Below, piece after piece: positions 25,301 to 34,177 of a stretch of 64,000 nt of DNA. The stretch comes from Streptomyces sp. CB02261 (lineage in GTDB: Bacteria > Actinomycetota > Actinomycetes > Streptomycetales > Streptomycetaceae), in assembly GCF_001905665.1 (NCBI RefSeq), contig NZ_LIVX01000001.1, forward strand, positions 1-64,000. The letters are read 5' to 3'. How positions within the stretch are numbered: the first letter of the stretch is position 1; the number at the start of each line of letters is the position of its first letter. Under the pieces are notes generated by a model. That model was not told the DNA's origin and did no database searches. It saw only the letters and a list, made by a program, of their open reading frames with translations. Both the position numbers and the translations under genes were made by a program.

Positions 25301-28300
25301 CCTCGACGAGGGTGACGAGCTCCGCCTCAAGGGTGCGCAGCGAGTCCACGGCGAACCGGTAGCGGCCCGAGTCCTCGCCGTCGACGAACTCCTGGAGGCG
25401 GCCCACGAACTCCCGTTCCTCGTTCTCGGCCAGCTGGTTGAGCGTCCGCATCTGGGCGAGCAGCCCGGCCGCCGCGCGGTGGCGTTCGGCGACCTCGCGC
25501 CGCCAGTCCTCCTGGCTCTGGGCGAGCCGCCGGGCCGCCGACTCCGTCCACTCGGGGTCGGTGCAGCCGTACTTCTCGGGCTCGCTCTCGACGGCGGCTA
25601 TCAGCGCCCTCGCGAGGTGCAGGTCGCCGTCGCCGAGGTAGCGCACGAGGGCGTACTCGGCGTCGGGGGGCGTCAGCAGGGCGGCGATCCGGCGGGCCGC
25701 CCTGGGGTCGGTCAGGTCGGCGTCGCCGAGGGCGTCCCGGGGCAGGTCGGGCAGCCGGAGGAGGGAGTCGGCGGGCGGGACGGGGCCGCCGTTCTCACGG
25801 AGCTGGTCGGCCACCGCGTCCTCGGACCGTACGTGCTCGCCGGTGAGCCAGGCGCGCAGCAGCGCCAGCGCCGCGCCTCCGGTGCCGGCCGGGGCGGGCT
25901 CGTCGGCGACGTCCCGGAGGACGGAGGCCAGTTCGGGGATGCCGCGGTCGCTCACGCCCTGGTGCGGCCGGGCGGCGGCGTGGGCGGCCTCGGCGCGCAT
26001 GAGGAGCTCGCCGACGGAGCGGCAGGCGGTGTGCAGCTGCCGGAGGGCGCCGGCGGTGATCGGCTCCTTGGCCTGCTTGGACGTACGGAACAGGGCGTCG
26101 GTGTCCTCGATGAGCCGGTCGATGTCCTCCGCCCGCCACAGCTCCTCCCCCAGGGCGCGGAAGCCGGGCGTGCCGGTGTACTGCGCGGGGCTCTGGCCGG
26201 ACCACTCGATGACCTCGTTCAGCGCGTGCCGCACCGGGCCCGACGGGCCGACGAGGTACTGGAGCACCTGGGACGCCCGCTGGTACTTCATCTTGCGGCG
26301 CGGCAGGTCGTCGAGCAGCTGCCGGGCGGTGAGCCCGATCTCCTCGCGGGTGGCGGCCTCCTGGCCCTCGGCGCTGCCCTGGAGCATGCCGGGCTCGAAC
26401 GCGCGCCCGTCCCTGACGGCGGCGACGAGCAGGGTGAGCAGTTGCTGCCAGGGCGCGGTGAGTCCGGACGGCATGACGAAGCCGCTGACCAGGCCGTGCG
26501 GCCACCGTGCGGTGAGTCCGGTGCGGAGGGCGGCCGCGAGGGCCACGAGATGGGCCTCGCGGTCCTGCGCGGCGAGCGCGGGGTCGAGCTCGTGCGCCAT
26601 CTGGACGGGGGTGGCCTCGCTGTCCGAGACACAGCTGAACGCGGCGGCGGCGAAGGCGAGGGTCCGTGCCCGGACGTCGCCCTCGCGGGAGGCCACGGTC
26701 ATCCAGTACGCCTCGGCGATCCGGCCGTCCCGCAGCAGGGTGCCGACGGGCGGCTCGCAGCCGGTCTCCCAGGGCGCGTACGGGTCCCAGTCGGGCGCGT
26801 CGAGCCCGGCCGGCCAGGGCTCGTCCTCGACGGGGCGGGGCACGGGGGCGGGGGCTTGCGCGGGTACGGGGGCGGGGGCCGGGACCTGAGGCGGTACGGG
26901 GGCGGGGGGCGGGGCCTGCGCGAGTTCGGGCGCGGGGGCCGGGGCCGGGGCCGGGGCGTGGTCGGGCGCGGGGGCCGGGGCCGGTACCGGAGGCGGGGCC
27001 TGTCCGGCGGCGGGCGCGGGGGCCGGTACGAGGGTCGAGGCGTGGTCGGGCGCGGGGGCCGGGGCCGGGGCCGGGGCGTGGTCGGGCGCGGGGGCCGGGG
27101 CCGGTACCGGAGGCGGGGCCTGTCCGGCGGCGGGCGCGGGGGCCGGGTCGGGGTCGGGTGCCGGGCCGGGGGCCGGGGCCGTGGTGGGCGCCGTCGTCGG
27201 GGCGGGCAGGAGGGCCGGGGGCGGCGGTTCCACCGCGCGGCGGACGGCCTCGATGGCGGAGGCGCCCACCCGGACCCGGCCCGTCATCGCCGTGGCGTCT
27301 CCGGTGCCGTGCTCGGTCCGCCCCGACGGGAGTTCCTGCACGAGGTCCGGGGCCGGGGTCGGGGGCAGGGGCAGGCCCTGGTCGTGGCTCACCGGCTCCG
27401 CCGGGCTGACGGACCCGGGCTCCGGCGCCGGCGCGGCGGCCTCCTCCCGTACAGGAACGCCCAGTTCGCGCAGTTGCGCCTCGGTCCGTTCGAGGTGACG
27501 GCGGAGGTCGGCCGCCTCCTCCTCGTCGTCGGCCCACTCCAGGAGTTCGGCGTACCGGCCCGCCTTGCGGCGCAGGGCGTCGGCCTGCTCCGCCCGCGCC
27601 TCCCGCAGCCGGGTCAGCTCGGCGCCCGCCTCGGCGTATCCGAGGCCCGGCCCCCAGGTGACCCCTTCGGAGGCGAGCGCGGCGGCGAGACGCTCGCGCT
27701 CCCGCGTCCAGTGGGCGAGCCCGTCGCCGGGGGCGTCCTCGGGGAAGAGCCCCGCTTCGACGGCGTCCGCCGCACCGCGCAGGACGACGGCCAGCCGTGC
27801 GCCGGACCGCTTCAGGAGGTCGAGCGACGCGGGGAGGTCGGCCAGGGGCGGGGGTCCGGACACGGGAGCGGCATCCTCACACTCGGGGTTCGTCGTCGGA
27901 GGGCCAGTGACGGAACCGGGCGACGGACCGGAACCTCCCTCGGCACCGGCACCGGCCTCAGAACCGGCTCCGGCACCAGCCTCGGCCTCGCACGAGCCGT
28001 CGTCGTCCGACGCGGCCTCCAGACGCGGGCCTATCTCGTGTGCGTCCGGCGGCGGGCTGCTGTCCGCGGCCGTCTGTAACGCGGCCTCGTGCCGCGTCGC
28101 CAGCGGCCCCACCGGGAGCCGGCTCGTCCCCGGCAGGAGCATCCCGTAGAGGGCGCACCGGGCGAGCGGCGGGTCGAGCACGCTGAGCATGGCGTGGAGT
28201 TCGTCGAAGGTGGGGTCCGTCAGGGCGCGGTGCGAGAACCCGTACTCCGCGTGGAGCGCCTTCACCGCCCAGACGAGCCCGCAGGCGGCGATGCTCGTCA

Positions 28301-28508
28301 ACTGCCCCTGCTGCGCCTTGGCGAGCCGGACCCGGGCCGCGTGCAGTTCCCGCCGGGAGGGTGGGGACGGCGGCCGGTCCGACGCATGGGCGTGCTTGTC
28401 GCCCCGTAAGCAGTGATGCCAGGTCAGCAGGGATCTGAGTGCGTCCTCGTCCAGCGACGACAGCCAGGACCTGACTCCGTTCACCCACCCGTGCATGACG
28501 TCGATCAT
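22365..28508 (-). CDS. Giant 2047-residue P-loop ATPase with helical scaffold
   Basis: The largest gene in the window. Residues 1-150 are a helical domain; 167-201 acidic Gly/Ala; 215-345 helical with a coiled coil (REARAEQADALRRKAGRYAE); 425-560 Pro/Ala-rich linker with a 40-residue exact repeat; 600-1290 helical-repeat scaffold; the ATPase core starts FYGRDEEM (1352) with Walker A GGRQLGKSAL (K1379) and Walker B ILVLADEADAF (D1466-E1467), then a winged-helix region, a second alpha/beta segment (VSLIGTTALHRPEL) and a C-terminal wHTH. It looks like an ORC/STAND-type signal ATPase. No membrane helix. ATG start supported only weakly by GGGATGAG. Co-transcribed with a HEPN-like gene. Confidence 0.75.
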   Translation of the reverse strand: MIDVMHGWVNGVRSWLSSLDEDALRSLLTWHHCLRGDKHAHASDRPPSPPSRRELHAARVRLAKAQQGQLTSIAACGLVWAVKALHAEYGFSHRALTDPTFDELHAMLSVLDPPLARCALYGMLLPGTSRLPVGPLATRHEAALQTAADSSPPPDAHEIGPRLEAASDDDGSCEAEAGAGAGSEAGAGAEGGSGPSPGSVTGPPTTNPECEDAAPVSGPPPLADLPASLDLLKRSGARLAVVLRGAADAVEAGLFPEDAPGDGLAHWTRERERLAAALASEGVTWGPGLGYAEAGAELTRLREARAEQADALRRKAGRYAELLEWADDEEEAADLRRHLERTEAQLRELGVPVREEAAAPAPEPGSVSPAEPVSHDQGLPLPPTPAPDLVQELPSGRTEHGTGDATAMTGRVRVGASAIEAVRRAVEPPPPALLPAPTTAPTTAPAPGPAPDPDPAPAPAAGQAPPPVPAPAPAPDHAPAPAPAPAPDHASTLVPAPAPAAGQAPPPVPAPAPAPDHAPAPAPAPAPELAQAPPPAPVPPQVPAPAPVPAQAPAPVPRPVEDEPWPAGLDAPDWDPYAPWETGCEPPVGTLLRDGRIAEAYWMTVASREGDVRARTLAFAAAAFSCVSDSEATPVQMAHELDPALAAQDREAHLVALAAALRTGLTARWPHGLVSGFVMPSGLTAPWQQLLTLLVAAVRDGRAFEPGMLQGSAEGQEAATREEIGLTARQLLDDLPRRKMKYQRASQVLQYLVGPSGPVRHALNEVIEWSGQSPAQYTGTPGFRALGEELWRAEDIDRLIEDTDALFRTSKQAKEPITAGALRQLHTACRSVGELLMRAEAAHAAARPHQGVSDRGIPELASVLRDVADEPAPAGTGGAALALLRAWLTGEHVRSEDAVADQLRENGGPVPPADSLLRLPDLPRDALGDADLTDPRAARRIAALLTPPDAEYALVRYLGDGDLHLARALIAAVESEPEKYGCTDPEWTESAARRLAQSQEDWRREVAERHRAAAGLLAQMRTLNQLAENEEREFVGRLQEFVDGEDSGRYRFAVDSLRTLEAELVTLVEDYTRQLRENLALLRSRPDRPLSAEDHDRIARLIDEGDTVTAQEFLALATSHKPLPARPADDGSELAAFLGGVTAPDAPKAGGEGVDADWWANHYSDPDASLTPAAGNGLESWAALCSPQGRRGELPQHLSQLLRVLGLDVSPGQVSAERAALGQGMRRFKVRARVAERAGYVAALGSRASSYTVLLIWEEQPADGPLAHLEDADVGANIVLYLHPLGLEGRRGLAESARSFAQQALVVDSAVMGWMAARAPGSFRSLQRVTLPWAAYNPYTPFVAGLVPPEVFYGRDEEMREVMGREGGMFLYGGRQLGKSALLRRVAEIFPSRADAHVAVYLDLLKAEIGHAEAPDRIWSRLVEDLKRKGVFNNKMSEQANPDVVVRNIQAWLDEDDTRRILVLADEADAFLNTDSRRAYRVGSESTFPNVMHFQRLMEQTERRFKIVFAGLHQVQRFGHLSNVSTVHGGPDVLVGPLGTQAAVRLVTEPMAALGYFFERPELVWRILAITNYQANLVQIFCRELVRVLHDRPYTWSGSPVRITEDDVQKVAASETVRRQIAERLRFTINLEDRYRVLALVIALRSLKDSYRGDYSASELLQEAREAWPEGFEMLSAKQAQIFLTEMVGLGLLIQLGDRSRFAVRSPNVVNMLGTREELELELRETEFGLPYDYNPHAARRILGRDARHVQTYSPLTEEQLHETAQSGVSLIGTTALHRPELVRQAVTAFAVNRGVDVVPYTHGEDLAALLKSRRRKAHVIVADLRGAATAELRETVRSLLVHAGPAADRLVRQTERRSGGNENRSVVVLADAAGLAELAADDGHEELAVRWLRPERWTADALRAWSECPFVSREDRDRLVAATGGWPRWMEAAVTDVSVHGATLDNAVERIRALIAGPRNIEEHLRLSGLDARDLDLLTAWTGYVEEGQGVPRDDVAAAVELSDADTDAWLQHLGQFGVLDETPEGFAVEPVTYRAVRSRAAAGEK
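26926..27146. repeat. 101-bp direct repeat in the giant ATPase gene
   Basis: Two exact copies, 26926-27026 and 27046-27146, repeat at a 120-bp period. The unit codes 40 residues of Pro/Ala (PAPAPAAGQAPPPVPAP-type) and stays in frame. Surrounding sequence is a less exact version of the same unit. Likely a slippage-prone flexible linker. Confidence 0.9.
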
Positions 28509-28709
28509 CTCATCCCATCGACGCGGGTGCTATGCCCGTGCTCTATTCCGGCCCCTCAACGGGCCCCCACGGAAGGCGGGTTGGCGCGGGTCACGCCGCG
28601 GGCGCACCTCAATGCGCCGACTCCCCGGCCCGTCCCGTGATTGACTTCCGGGACAGTAGGACCCCACTTTCCGACCCCCGTCTTCCGATCGCCGAGAGCG
28701 AGGCCGCTC

Positions 28710-30233
28710 GTGGTCCATCAGATCGACCCTACGTTCGTCGCGCTGCCCCTACGGGCGCTCGCCGACGCGGCGCTCGCCCGAGCGCGCGCGCTCGGCGCCG
28801 AGCACGCCGACTTCCGTCTGGAGCGGGTGCGCAGCGCCTCCTGGCGGCTGCGTGACGCCAAACCGTCCGGTTCCTCGGACACCACGGACCTCGGCTACGC
28901 GGTGCGGGTGGTGCACGGCGGGGCCTGGGGGTTCGCGTCGGGCGTCGACCTGACCATGGACGGGGCCGCGCGGGTCGCCTCGCAGGCGGTGGCCATGGCC
29001 AAGCTGTCGGCGAAGGTCATCGCGGCGGCGGGGTCCGACGAGAGGGTCGAGCTGGCCGAGGAGCCGGTGCACGAGGAGCGCACCTGGGTCTCCTCGTACG
29101 AGATCGACCCCTTCTCCATCCCCGGCGAGGAGAAGAGCGCGCTGCTCGCCGACTGGAGCGCGCGGCTGCTGCGGGCGGACGGCGTGGCGCACGTGGACGC
29201 CTCGCTGCTCACCGTCCACGAGAACAAGTTCTACGCGGACACGGCGGGCACCGTCACCACGCAGCAGCGGGTCCGGCTGCACCCGCAGCTCACGGCGGTC
29301 GCCGTCGACGAGACGACCGGTGAGTTCGACTCGATGCGGACGATCGCGCCGCCGGTCGGACGGGGCTGGGAGTACCTGACGGGTACCGGCTGGGACTGGG
29401 ACAAGGAGCTGGACGAGATCCCGGGGCTGCTCGCCGAGAAGATGCGGGCGCCGAGCGTGGAGGCGGGGCGGTACGACCTGGTCGTGGACCCGTCGAACCT
29501 CTGGCTGACGATCCACGAGTCGATCGGGCACGCCACCGAGCTGGACCGGGCGCTGGGCTACGAGGCGGCGTACGCGGGCACCTCCTTCGCGACCTTCGAC
29601 CAGCTGGGCAAGCTGGCGTACGGCTCCTCGATCATGAACGTGACGGGTGACAGGACCGCCGAGCACGGGCTCGCGACGGTCGGGTTCGACGACGAGGGCG
29701 TCGAGGCGCAGAGCTGGGACCTGGTGAAGGACGGCACGCTCGTCGGCTACCAGCTGGACCGGCGGATCGCGAAGCTCACGGGCCTCGGCCGGTCGAACGG
29801 CTGCGCCTTCGCCGACTCCCCCGCGCACGTGCCGGTGCAGCGGATGGCGAACGTCTCCCTCCAGCCGGACCCGGGCGGCCTGTCGACCGAGGACCTGATC
29901 GGGGGCGTGGAGCGGGGCATCTACGTGGTCGGTGACCGGTCCTGGTCGATCGACATGCAGCGCTACAACTTCCAGTTCACCGGTCAGCGGTTCTTCCGCA
30001 TCGAGAACGGGCGGCTCGCCGGGCAGCTGAGGGACGTCGCGTACCAGGCGACGACCACGGAGTTCTGGGGCTCGATGGAGCAGGTCGGCGGCCCGCAGAC
30101 GTATGTCCTCGGCGGCGCGTTCAACTGCGGCAAGGCCCAGCCGGGCCAGGTCGCCGCGGTCTCCCACGGCTGCCCGTCCGCCCTCTTCCGGGGCGTCAAC
30201 ATTCTGAACACGACGCAGGAGGCCGGACGATGA
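28710..30233 (+). CDS. tldD: TldD-family zinc metalloprotease
   Basis: A 507-residue TldD subunit. TldD/TldE heterodimers unfold and cut peptides, acting on microcins, CcdA and other substrates. The zinc site is HESIGH (H269-H274), with a conserved GSSIMNVTGD and the C-terminal HGCPSALFRG. TldD provides the catalytic zinc. The GTG start at 28710 has GCGAGG 6 nt upstream; a TTG further upstream has no ribosome site. Overlaps tldE by ATGA, so they are coupled. Immediately upstream is the ATPase/HEPN unit on the other strand. Confidence 0.93.
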   Translation: MVHQIDPTFVALPLRALADAALARARALGAEHADFRLERVRSASWRLRDAKPSGSSDTTDLGYAVRVVHGGAWGFASGVDLTMDGAARVASQAVAMAKLSAKVIAAAGSDERVELAEEPVHEERTWVSSYEIDPFSIPGEEKSALLADWSARLLRADGVAHVDASLLTVHENKFYADTAGTVTTQQRVRLHPQLTAVAVDETTGEFDSMRTIAPPVGRGWEYLTGTGWDWDKELDEIPGLLAEKMRAPSVEAGRYDLVVDPSNLWLTIHESIGHATELDRALGYEAAYAGTSFATFDQLGKLAYGSSIMNVTGDRTAEHGLATVGFDDEGVEAQSWDLVKDGTLVGYQLDRRIAKLTGLGRSNGCAFADSPAHVPVQRMANVSLQPDPGGLSTEDLIGGVERGIYVVGDRSWSIDMQRYNFQFTGQRFFRIENGRLAGQLRDVAYQATTTEFWGSMEQVGGPQTYVLGGAFNCGKAQPGQVAAVSHGCPSALFRGVNILNTTQEAGR

Positions 30234-31621
30234 GCCGCGTCAGCAAGCCGTACGAGATCGTCGAGCGGGCCCTCGAACTGTCCCGCGCCGACGGGTGTGT
30301 CGTCATCGCCGACGAGGAGTCCTCGGCCAATCTGCGCTGGGCGGGCAACGCGCTCACGACGAACGGTGTCACCCGGGGCCGGACCCTCACCGTCATCGCG
30401 ACCGTCGACGGCGGACAGGGCACGGCCTCCGGTGTCGTGTCCCGGTCCGCCGTGACCGCGGACGACCTGGAGCCCCTGGTCCGGGCCGCCGAGGCCGCCG
30501 CGCGTGCCGCCGGACCGGCGGAGGACGCCCAGCCGCTGGTCGAGGGTGTGCCCTCCTCCCCCGACTTCACGGACGCGCCGGCCGAGACCTCCTCCGCCGT
30601 CTTCACCGACTTCGCCCCGGCGCTCGGCGAGGCCTTCGCCCGCGCCCGGGCCGGCGGCCGTGAGCTGTACGGCTTCGCGAACCACGAGCTGACCTCCAGC
30701 TACGTGGGGACGTCCACGGGTCTGCGGCTGCGCCACGACCAGCCCAACGGGACCCTGGAGCTGAACGCCAAGTCCCCCGACCGCTCGCGCTCCGCCTGGG
30801 CCGGCCGCTCGACCCGGGACTTCAAGGACGTCGACCCGGCCGCGCTGGACGCCGAGCTGGCGACCCGCCTCGGCTGGGCGGAGCGGCGGATCGAGCTTCC
30901 CGCGGGGCGGTACGAGACGCTGCTGCCGCCGACCGCCGTGGCCGACCTGCTGATCTACCAGCTGTGGTCCTCGACGGCCCGGGACGCGGTGGAGGGCCGT
31001 ACGGTCTTCTCCAAGCCCGGCGGCGGCACCCGGCTCGGCGAGACCCTGTCCCCGCTGCCGCTGACCCTGCGCAGCGACCCGAACGAGCCGGGTCTGGAGT
31101 CCGCGCCGTTCGTGATCGCGCACTCCTCGGGCGACGACTCCTCGGTCTTCGACAACGGTCTGCCGATCGCGCCGACGGACTGGATGCGGGACGGGAAGCT
31201 GGAGCGCCTGATCACCACCCGGCACACGGCGGAACTTACTCGCTTGCCCGTGGCACCCGGAGCGGGGAACCTGATCCTGGACGGCGGCGGCGAGCGCTCC
31301 CTGGAGGAGATGGTCGCCTCGACGCAGCGAGGCCTGCTGCTGACCTGCCTCTGGTACATCCGCGAGGTCGACCCGGCGACGCTGCTGCTCACCGGACTGA
31401 CCCGGGACGGCGTCTACCTCGTGGAGAACGGCGAGGTGGTCGGCGAGGTGAACAACTTCCGGTTCAACGAGTCGCCGGTGGACCTGCTGTCGCGGGCCTC
31501 GGAGGTGGGACGGACGGAGAAGACGCTGCCGCGCGAGTGGAGCGACTGGTTCACCCGGGCCGCGATGCCCGCCCTGCGGGTGCCCGACTTCAACATGAGC
31601 TCGGTCAGCAAGGGGGTCTGA
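30230..31621 (+). CDS. tldE: TldE/PmbA-family metalloprotease subunit
   Basis: The 463-residue partner of TldD, shaping the substrate chamber but lacking the HExxH zinc motif, as is normal for this subunit. Recognisable features are GYGANHEL-like GFANHELTSSYVGTSTG (about residues 150-165) and the C-terminal LDGGGERSLEEMVASTQRGLLLTCLWYI. It begins in the ATGA overlap with TldD. 54 bp before tyrS on the same strand. Confidence 0.9.
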   Translation: MSRVSKPYEIVERALELSRADGCVVIADEESSANLRWAGNALTTNGVTRGRTLTVIATVDGGQGTASGVVSRSAVTADDLEPLVRAAEAAARAAGPAEDAQPLVEGVPSSPDFTDAPAETSSAVFTDFAPALGEAFARARAGGRELYGFANHELTSSYVGTSTGLRLRHDQPNGTLELNAKSPDRSRSAWAGRSTRDFKDVDPAALDAELATRLGWAERRIELPAGRYETLLPPTAVADLLIYQLWSSTARDAVEGRTVFSKPGGGTRLGETLSPLPLTLRSDPNEPGLESAPFVIAHSSGDDSSVFDNGLPIAPTDWMRDGKLERLITTRHTAELTRLPVAPGAGNLILDGGGERSLEEMVASTQRGLLLTCLWYIREVDPATLLLTGLTRDGVYLVENGEVVGEVNNFRFNESPVDLLSRASEVGRTEKTLPREWSDWFTRAAMPALRVPDFNMSSVSKGV

Positions 31622-31675
31622 CCCACCTAGACTGGGCCACGGCATCACCGCAATCGATCAAGGAGACGGACGACC

Positions 31676-32950
31676 GTGACGGACATCGTCGACGAGCTGA
31701 AGTGGCGTGGGCTCTTCGCCCAGTCCACCGATGAGGACGCACTGCGCAAGGCTCTCGCGGACGGTCCCGTCACCTTCTATTGCGGTTTCGACCCGACCGC
31801 GGCCAGTCTCCACGTCGGCCACCTGGTCCAGGTCCTCACCGTCCGCCGGCTCCAGCGGGCCGGGCACCGGCCGCTGGCGCTGGTCGGCGGGGCCACCGGC
31901 CAGATCGGCGACCCGCGGCCGACGGCCGAGCGCACCCTGAACGACCCCGAGACGGTCGCGAACTGGGTGAACCGGCTGCGGACGCAGATCGAGCCGTTCC
32001 TCTCCTTCGAGGGGGAGAACGCGGCGATCATGGTGAACAACCTGGACTGGACCGCCGGACTGTCGGCGATCGAGTTCCTGCGGGACATCGGCAAGCACTT
32101 CCGGGTCAACAAGATGCTGACCAAGGACTCCGTCGCCCGCCGCCTGGAGTCCGAGCAGGGCATCAGCTACACCGAGTTCAGCTACCAGCTGCTCCAGGCC
32201 ATGGACTTCCTGGAGCTGTACCGCCGCCACGGCTGCGTCCTCCAGCAGGGCGGCTCGGACCAGTGGGGCAACCTGGTGGCGGGGCTCGACCTGATCCACC
32301 GCCTGGAGCCGGGTGCGGAGGTGCACGCGCTCGCCACCCCGCTGATGGTCAAGGCCGACGGCACCAAGTTCGGCAAGACCGAGAGCGGGGCCGTCTGGCT
32401 CGACCCGGAGATGACGACGCCGTACGCGTTCTACCAGTTCTGGCTGAACGTGGACGACCGGGACATCTCGACGTACATGCGGATCCTTTCCTTCAGGTCC
32501 CGCGAGGAGCTGGAGGAGCTGGAGCGGCAGACCGCCGAGCGGCCGCAGGCGCGTGCCGCGCAGCGGGCGCTCGCGGAGGAGCTCACCACCCTGGTGCACG
32601 GCGCCGACCAGTGCGCGGCCGTCATCGACGCCTCCAAGGCGCTGTTCGGGCAGGGTGACCTGGCCGAGCTGGACGAGGCGACGCTGGCCGCCGCCCTGTC
32701 GGAGCTGCCGCACGCCCGGGTGACCGCGCTCGGCCAGGTCGTGGACCTGTTCACCGAGGTCGGTCTCGCGCCGAGCAGGTCGGGCGCGCGCCGCACGGTG
32801 AAGGAGGGCGGGGCCTACGTGAACAACGTGAAGGTGACCGCCGAGGACGCCGAGGTGTCGGCGGAGGAGCTGCTGCACGGCCGGTGGCTGGTGCTGAGGC
32901 GCGGCAAGAAGAACCTGGCGGCGATCGAGTTCGCCGGCGCGGAGGGCTGA
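31676..32950 (+). CDS. tyrS: Tyrosyl-tRNA synthetase TyrRS
   Basis: Charges tRNA-Tyr. A 424-residue class I synthetase with the HIGH-type HVGH at 46-49, the tyrosine-binding [13 protein letters not shown]-type KFGKT at 231-235, and a C-terminal S4 RNA-binding domain (about 360-424). GTG start with AAGGAGACGG upstream. Follows tldE by 54 bp. I see no T-box leader. A strong terminator follows. Confidence 0.97.
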   Translation: MTDIVDELKWRGLFAQSTDEDALRKALADGPVTFYCGFDPTAASLHVGHLVQVLTVRRLQRAGHRPLALVGGATGQIGDPRPTAERTLNDPETVANWVNRLRTQIEPFLSFEGENAAIMVNNLDWTAGLSAIEFLRDIGKHFRVNKMLTKDSVARRLESEQGISYTEFSYQLLQAMDFLELYRRHGCVLQQGGSDQWGNLVAGLDLIHRLEPGAEVHALATPLMVKADGTKFGKTESGAVWLDPEMTTPYAFYQFWLNVDDRDISTYMRILSFRSREELEELERQTAERPQARAAQRALAEELTTLVHGADQCAAVIDASKALFGQGDLAELDEATLAAALSELPHARVTALGQVVDLFTEVGLAPSRSGARRTVKEGGAYVNNVKVTAEDAEVSAEELLHGRWLVLRRGKKNLAAIEFAGAEG

Positions 32951-32968
32951 GGCCCTCCCCCGCGTACG

Positions 32969-33014
32969 CCGGGAGGCCCGGTACGGCACGTGATGTGCCG
33001 TACCGGGCCTCCGG
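32969..33014. terminator. Terminator after tyrS
   Basis: An 18-bp near-perfect stem (CCGGTACGGCAC with complement, extended by GGAGG) and GTGAT loop begins 19 bp after tyrS. Confidence 0.9.
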
Positions 33015-33029
33015 TCGTTCCGCGCCGGG

Positions 33030-33305
33030 TCAGGCCCGTCGCCGGTTGCCCTTCAGCGAGGCCCAGAGCATGTCACCCACCCCGACCACGGCGACGGCAC
33101 CGATCAGCTGGAGCAGGTGGCGGGTCCAGTCGATGCCCTTGGTGTCGTTGACCCCGATCCAGGTCGCGACCGCGTTGCCGAGCACGCTGCCGAGAATGCC
33201 GAACACGGTCGTCAGCCACAGGGGGATCTGCTGCTTGCCCGGCAGGATCGCCTTCGCGATCAGACCGAGGACCAGTCCCACGATGATCGCCCACAACCAA
33301 CTCAT
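33030..33305 (-). CDS. GlsB/YeaQ/YmgE-family stress-response membrane protein
   Basis: A 91-residue three-helix membrane protein of the transglycosylase-associated (DUF1328-like) family, with the diagnostic LGLIAKAILPGKQQ and GILGSVLGNAVA motifs. Members are induced by osmotic or acid stress; function is unclear. ATG has AGGAGG six nt upstream. Stands alone opposite the tyrS end. Confidence 0.9.
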   Translation of the reverse strand: MSWLWAIIVGLVLGLIAKAILPGKQQIPLWLTTVFGILGSVLGNAVATWIGVNDTKGIDWTRHLLQLIGAVAVVGVGDMLWASLKGNRRRA

Positions 33306-33473
33306 CGTCGCCTCCTAGTACGCATGTGGGCCCAGTCTCTTCCGACCGGCCATACGCCGCATGTCGGACAGCGCCATCCGGGCCCCGGCCTCGTCGGCGG
33401 CCGAGGGCGGGCGTACCGTGGAGGGGAGGTCCGGACCGGGAGAGTCCGGCGCGACGGTGGGTGGTGGACGGCG

Positions 33474-33800
33474 ATGCCTAAGCGTGGCGGGACCGAGGTC
33501 TTCCGGATCACGGGAGCCCGACAGGGGCTCGCCGACGACGTGCGCGGGAGACAGCGGCGTTATGTCATCTCGATGACGGTCCGGACGCTCTCCGTGATCG
33601 CGGCCGCGGTGCTGTGGAACGTCGAGCGGCACGTGGCGATCGTGGCTCTCGCCCTGGGCATCCTGCTCCCCTATGTCGCCGTGGTCATCGCGAACGCGGG
33701 ACGGGAGTCCGCGCCGTCCCTTCCCTCCACGTTCGTCCCCCCTCCGGAGCGCCCCGAACTGGAGCCCGGAAAGCTCAGGAAAAGCTCAGATCAATCATGA
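33474..33800 (+). CDS. DUF3099 membrane protein
   Basis: A 108-residue protein of the DUF3099 family: soluble start FRITGARQGLADDVRGRQ, then two transmembrane helices (VISMTVRTLSVIAAAVLW, and VAIVALALGILLPYVAVV), then a Pro/Glu tail. Function unknown; widespread in actinobacteria. The ATG at 33474 has GGTGG upstream; longer in-frame openings upstream are rejected. Confidence 0.85.
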   Translation: MPKRGGTEVFRITGARQGLADDVRGRQRRYVISMTVRTLSVIAAAVLWNVERHVAIVALALGILLPYVAVVIANAGRESAPSLPSTFVPPPERPELEPGKLRKSSDQS

Positions 33801-33934
33801 AGTTCCAGTGCACCGCACCCCATGTGCCGTGACATACTGCCTACGCGCTCCGCATCCCCCGTCGGAGCGACGGACCGATGCCGGGCAGCTCCCCCCGTGG
33901 CTGCTCGGCATCGCCCTTGCTGGACAATGATCCG

Positions 33935-34165
33935 ATGATCAATGGTCCGGTGAGCGAAGAGAAGCCGATCTGCTCCGCGAAGGGGTGCCGCGCCGACGCC
34001 GTCTGGGTGCTCGCGTGGAACAACCCCGCGCTGCACACGCCCGAGCGTCGCAAGACCTGGCTCGCGTGCGAGGAGCACCGCGAACACCTCTCCCAGTTCC
34101 TCGGTGTACGGGGATTCCTCAAGGACGTCGTGCCGCTGGCCGACTGGGAGTCCGCCGAGGCCTGA
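33935..34165 (+). CDS. Small cysteine/histidine zinc-ribbon-like protein
   Basis: A 76-residue protein with candidate zinc ligands CSAKGC (residues 13-18), C44 and H47/H50, arranged like a small treble-clef or knuckle. No family name known to me. Start is uncertain: ATG 33935 gives MINGPVSEEKP; the GTG at 33950 gives MSEEKPICS. Conserved-looking C-terminus FLKDVVPLADWES. 12 bp before the convergent moaA. Confidence 0.7.
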   Translation: MINGPVSEEKPICSAKGCRADAVWVLAWNNPALHTPERRKTWLACEEHREHLSQFLGVRGFLKDVVPLADWESAEA

Positions 34166-34177
34166 GGCCCGCCTCGC

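Noticed and set aside
22227..28079. 1950-codon open frame antisense to the giant ATPase gene
   Set aside because: It is a shadow of high-GC codon bias. Its translation is low-complexity Gly/Val/Arg/Asp without domains, and it lacks a ribosome site.
31622..31675. Possible T-box before tyrS
   Set aside because: The 54-bp gap after tldE is too short and has no T-box core.
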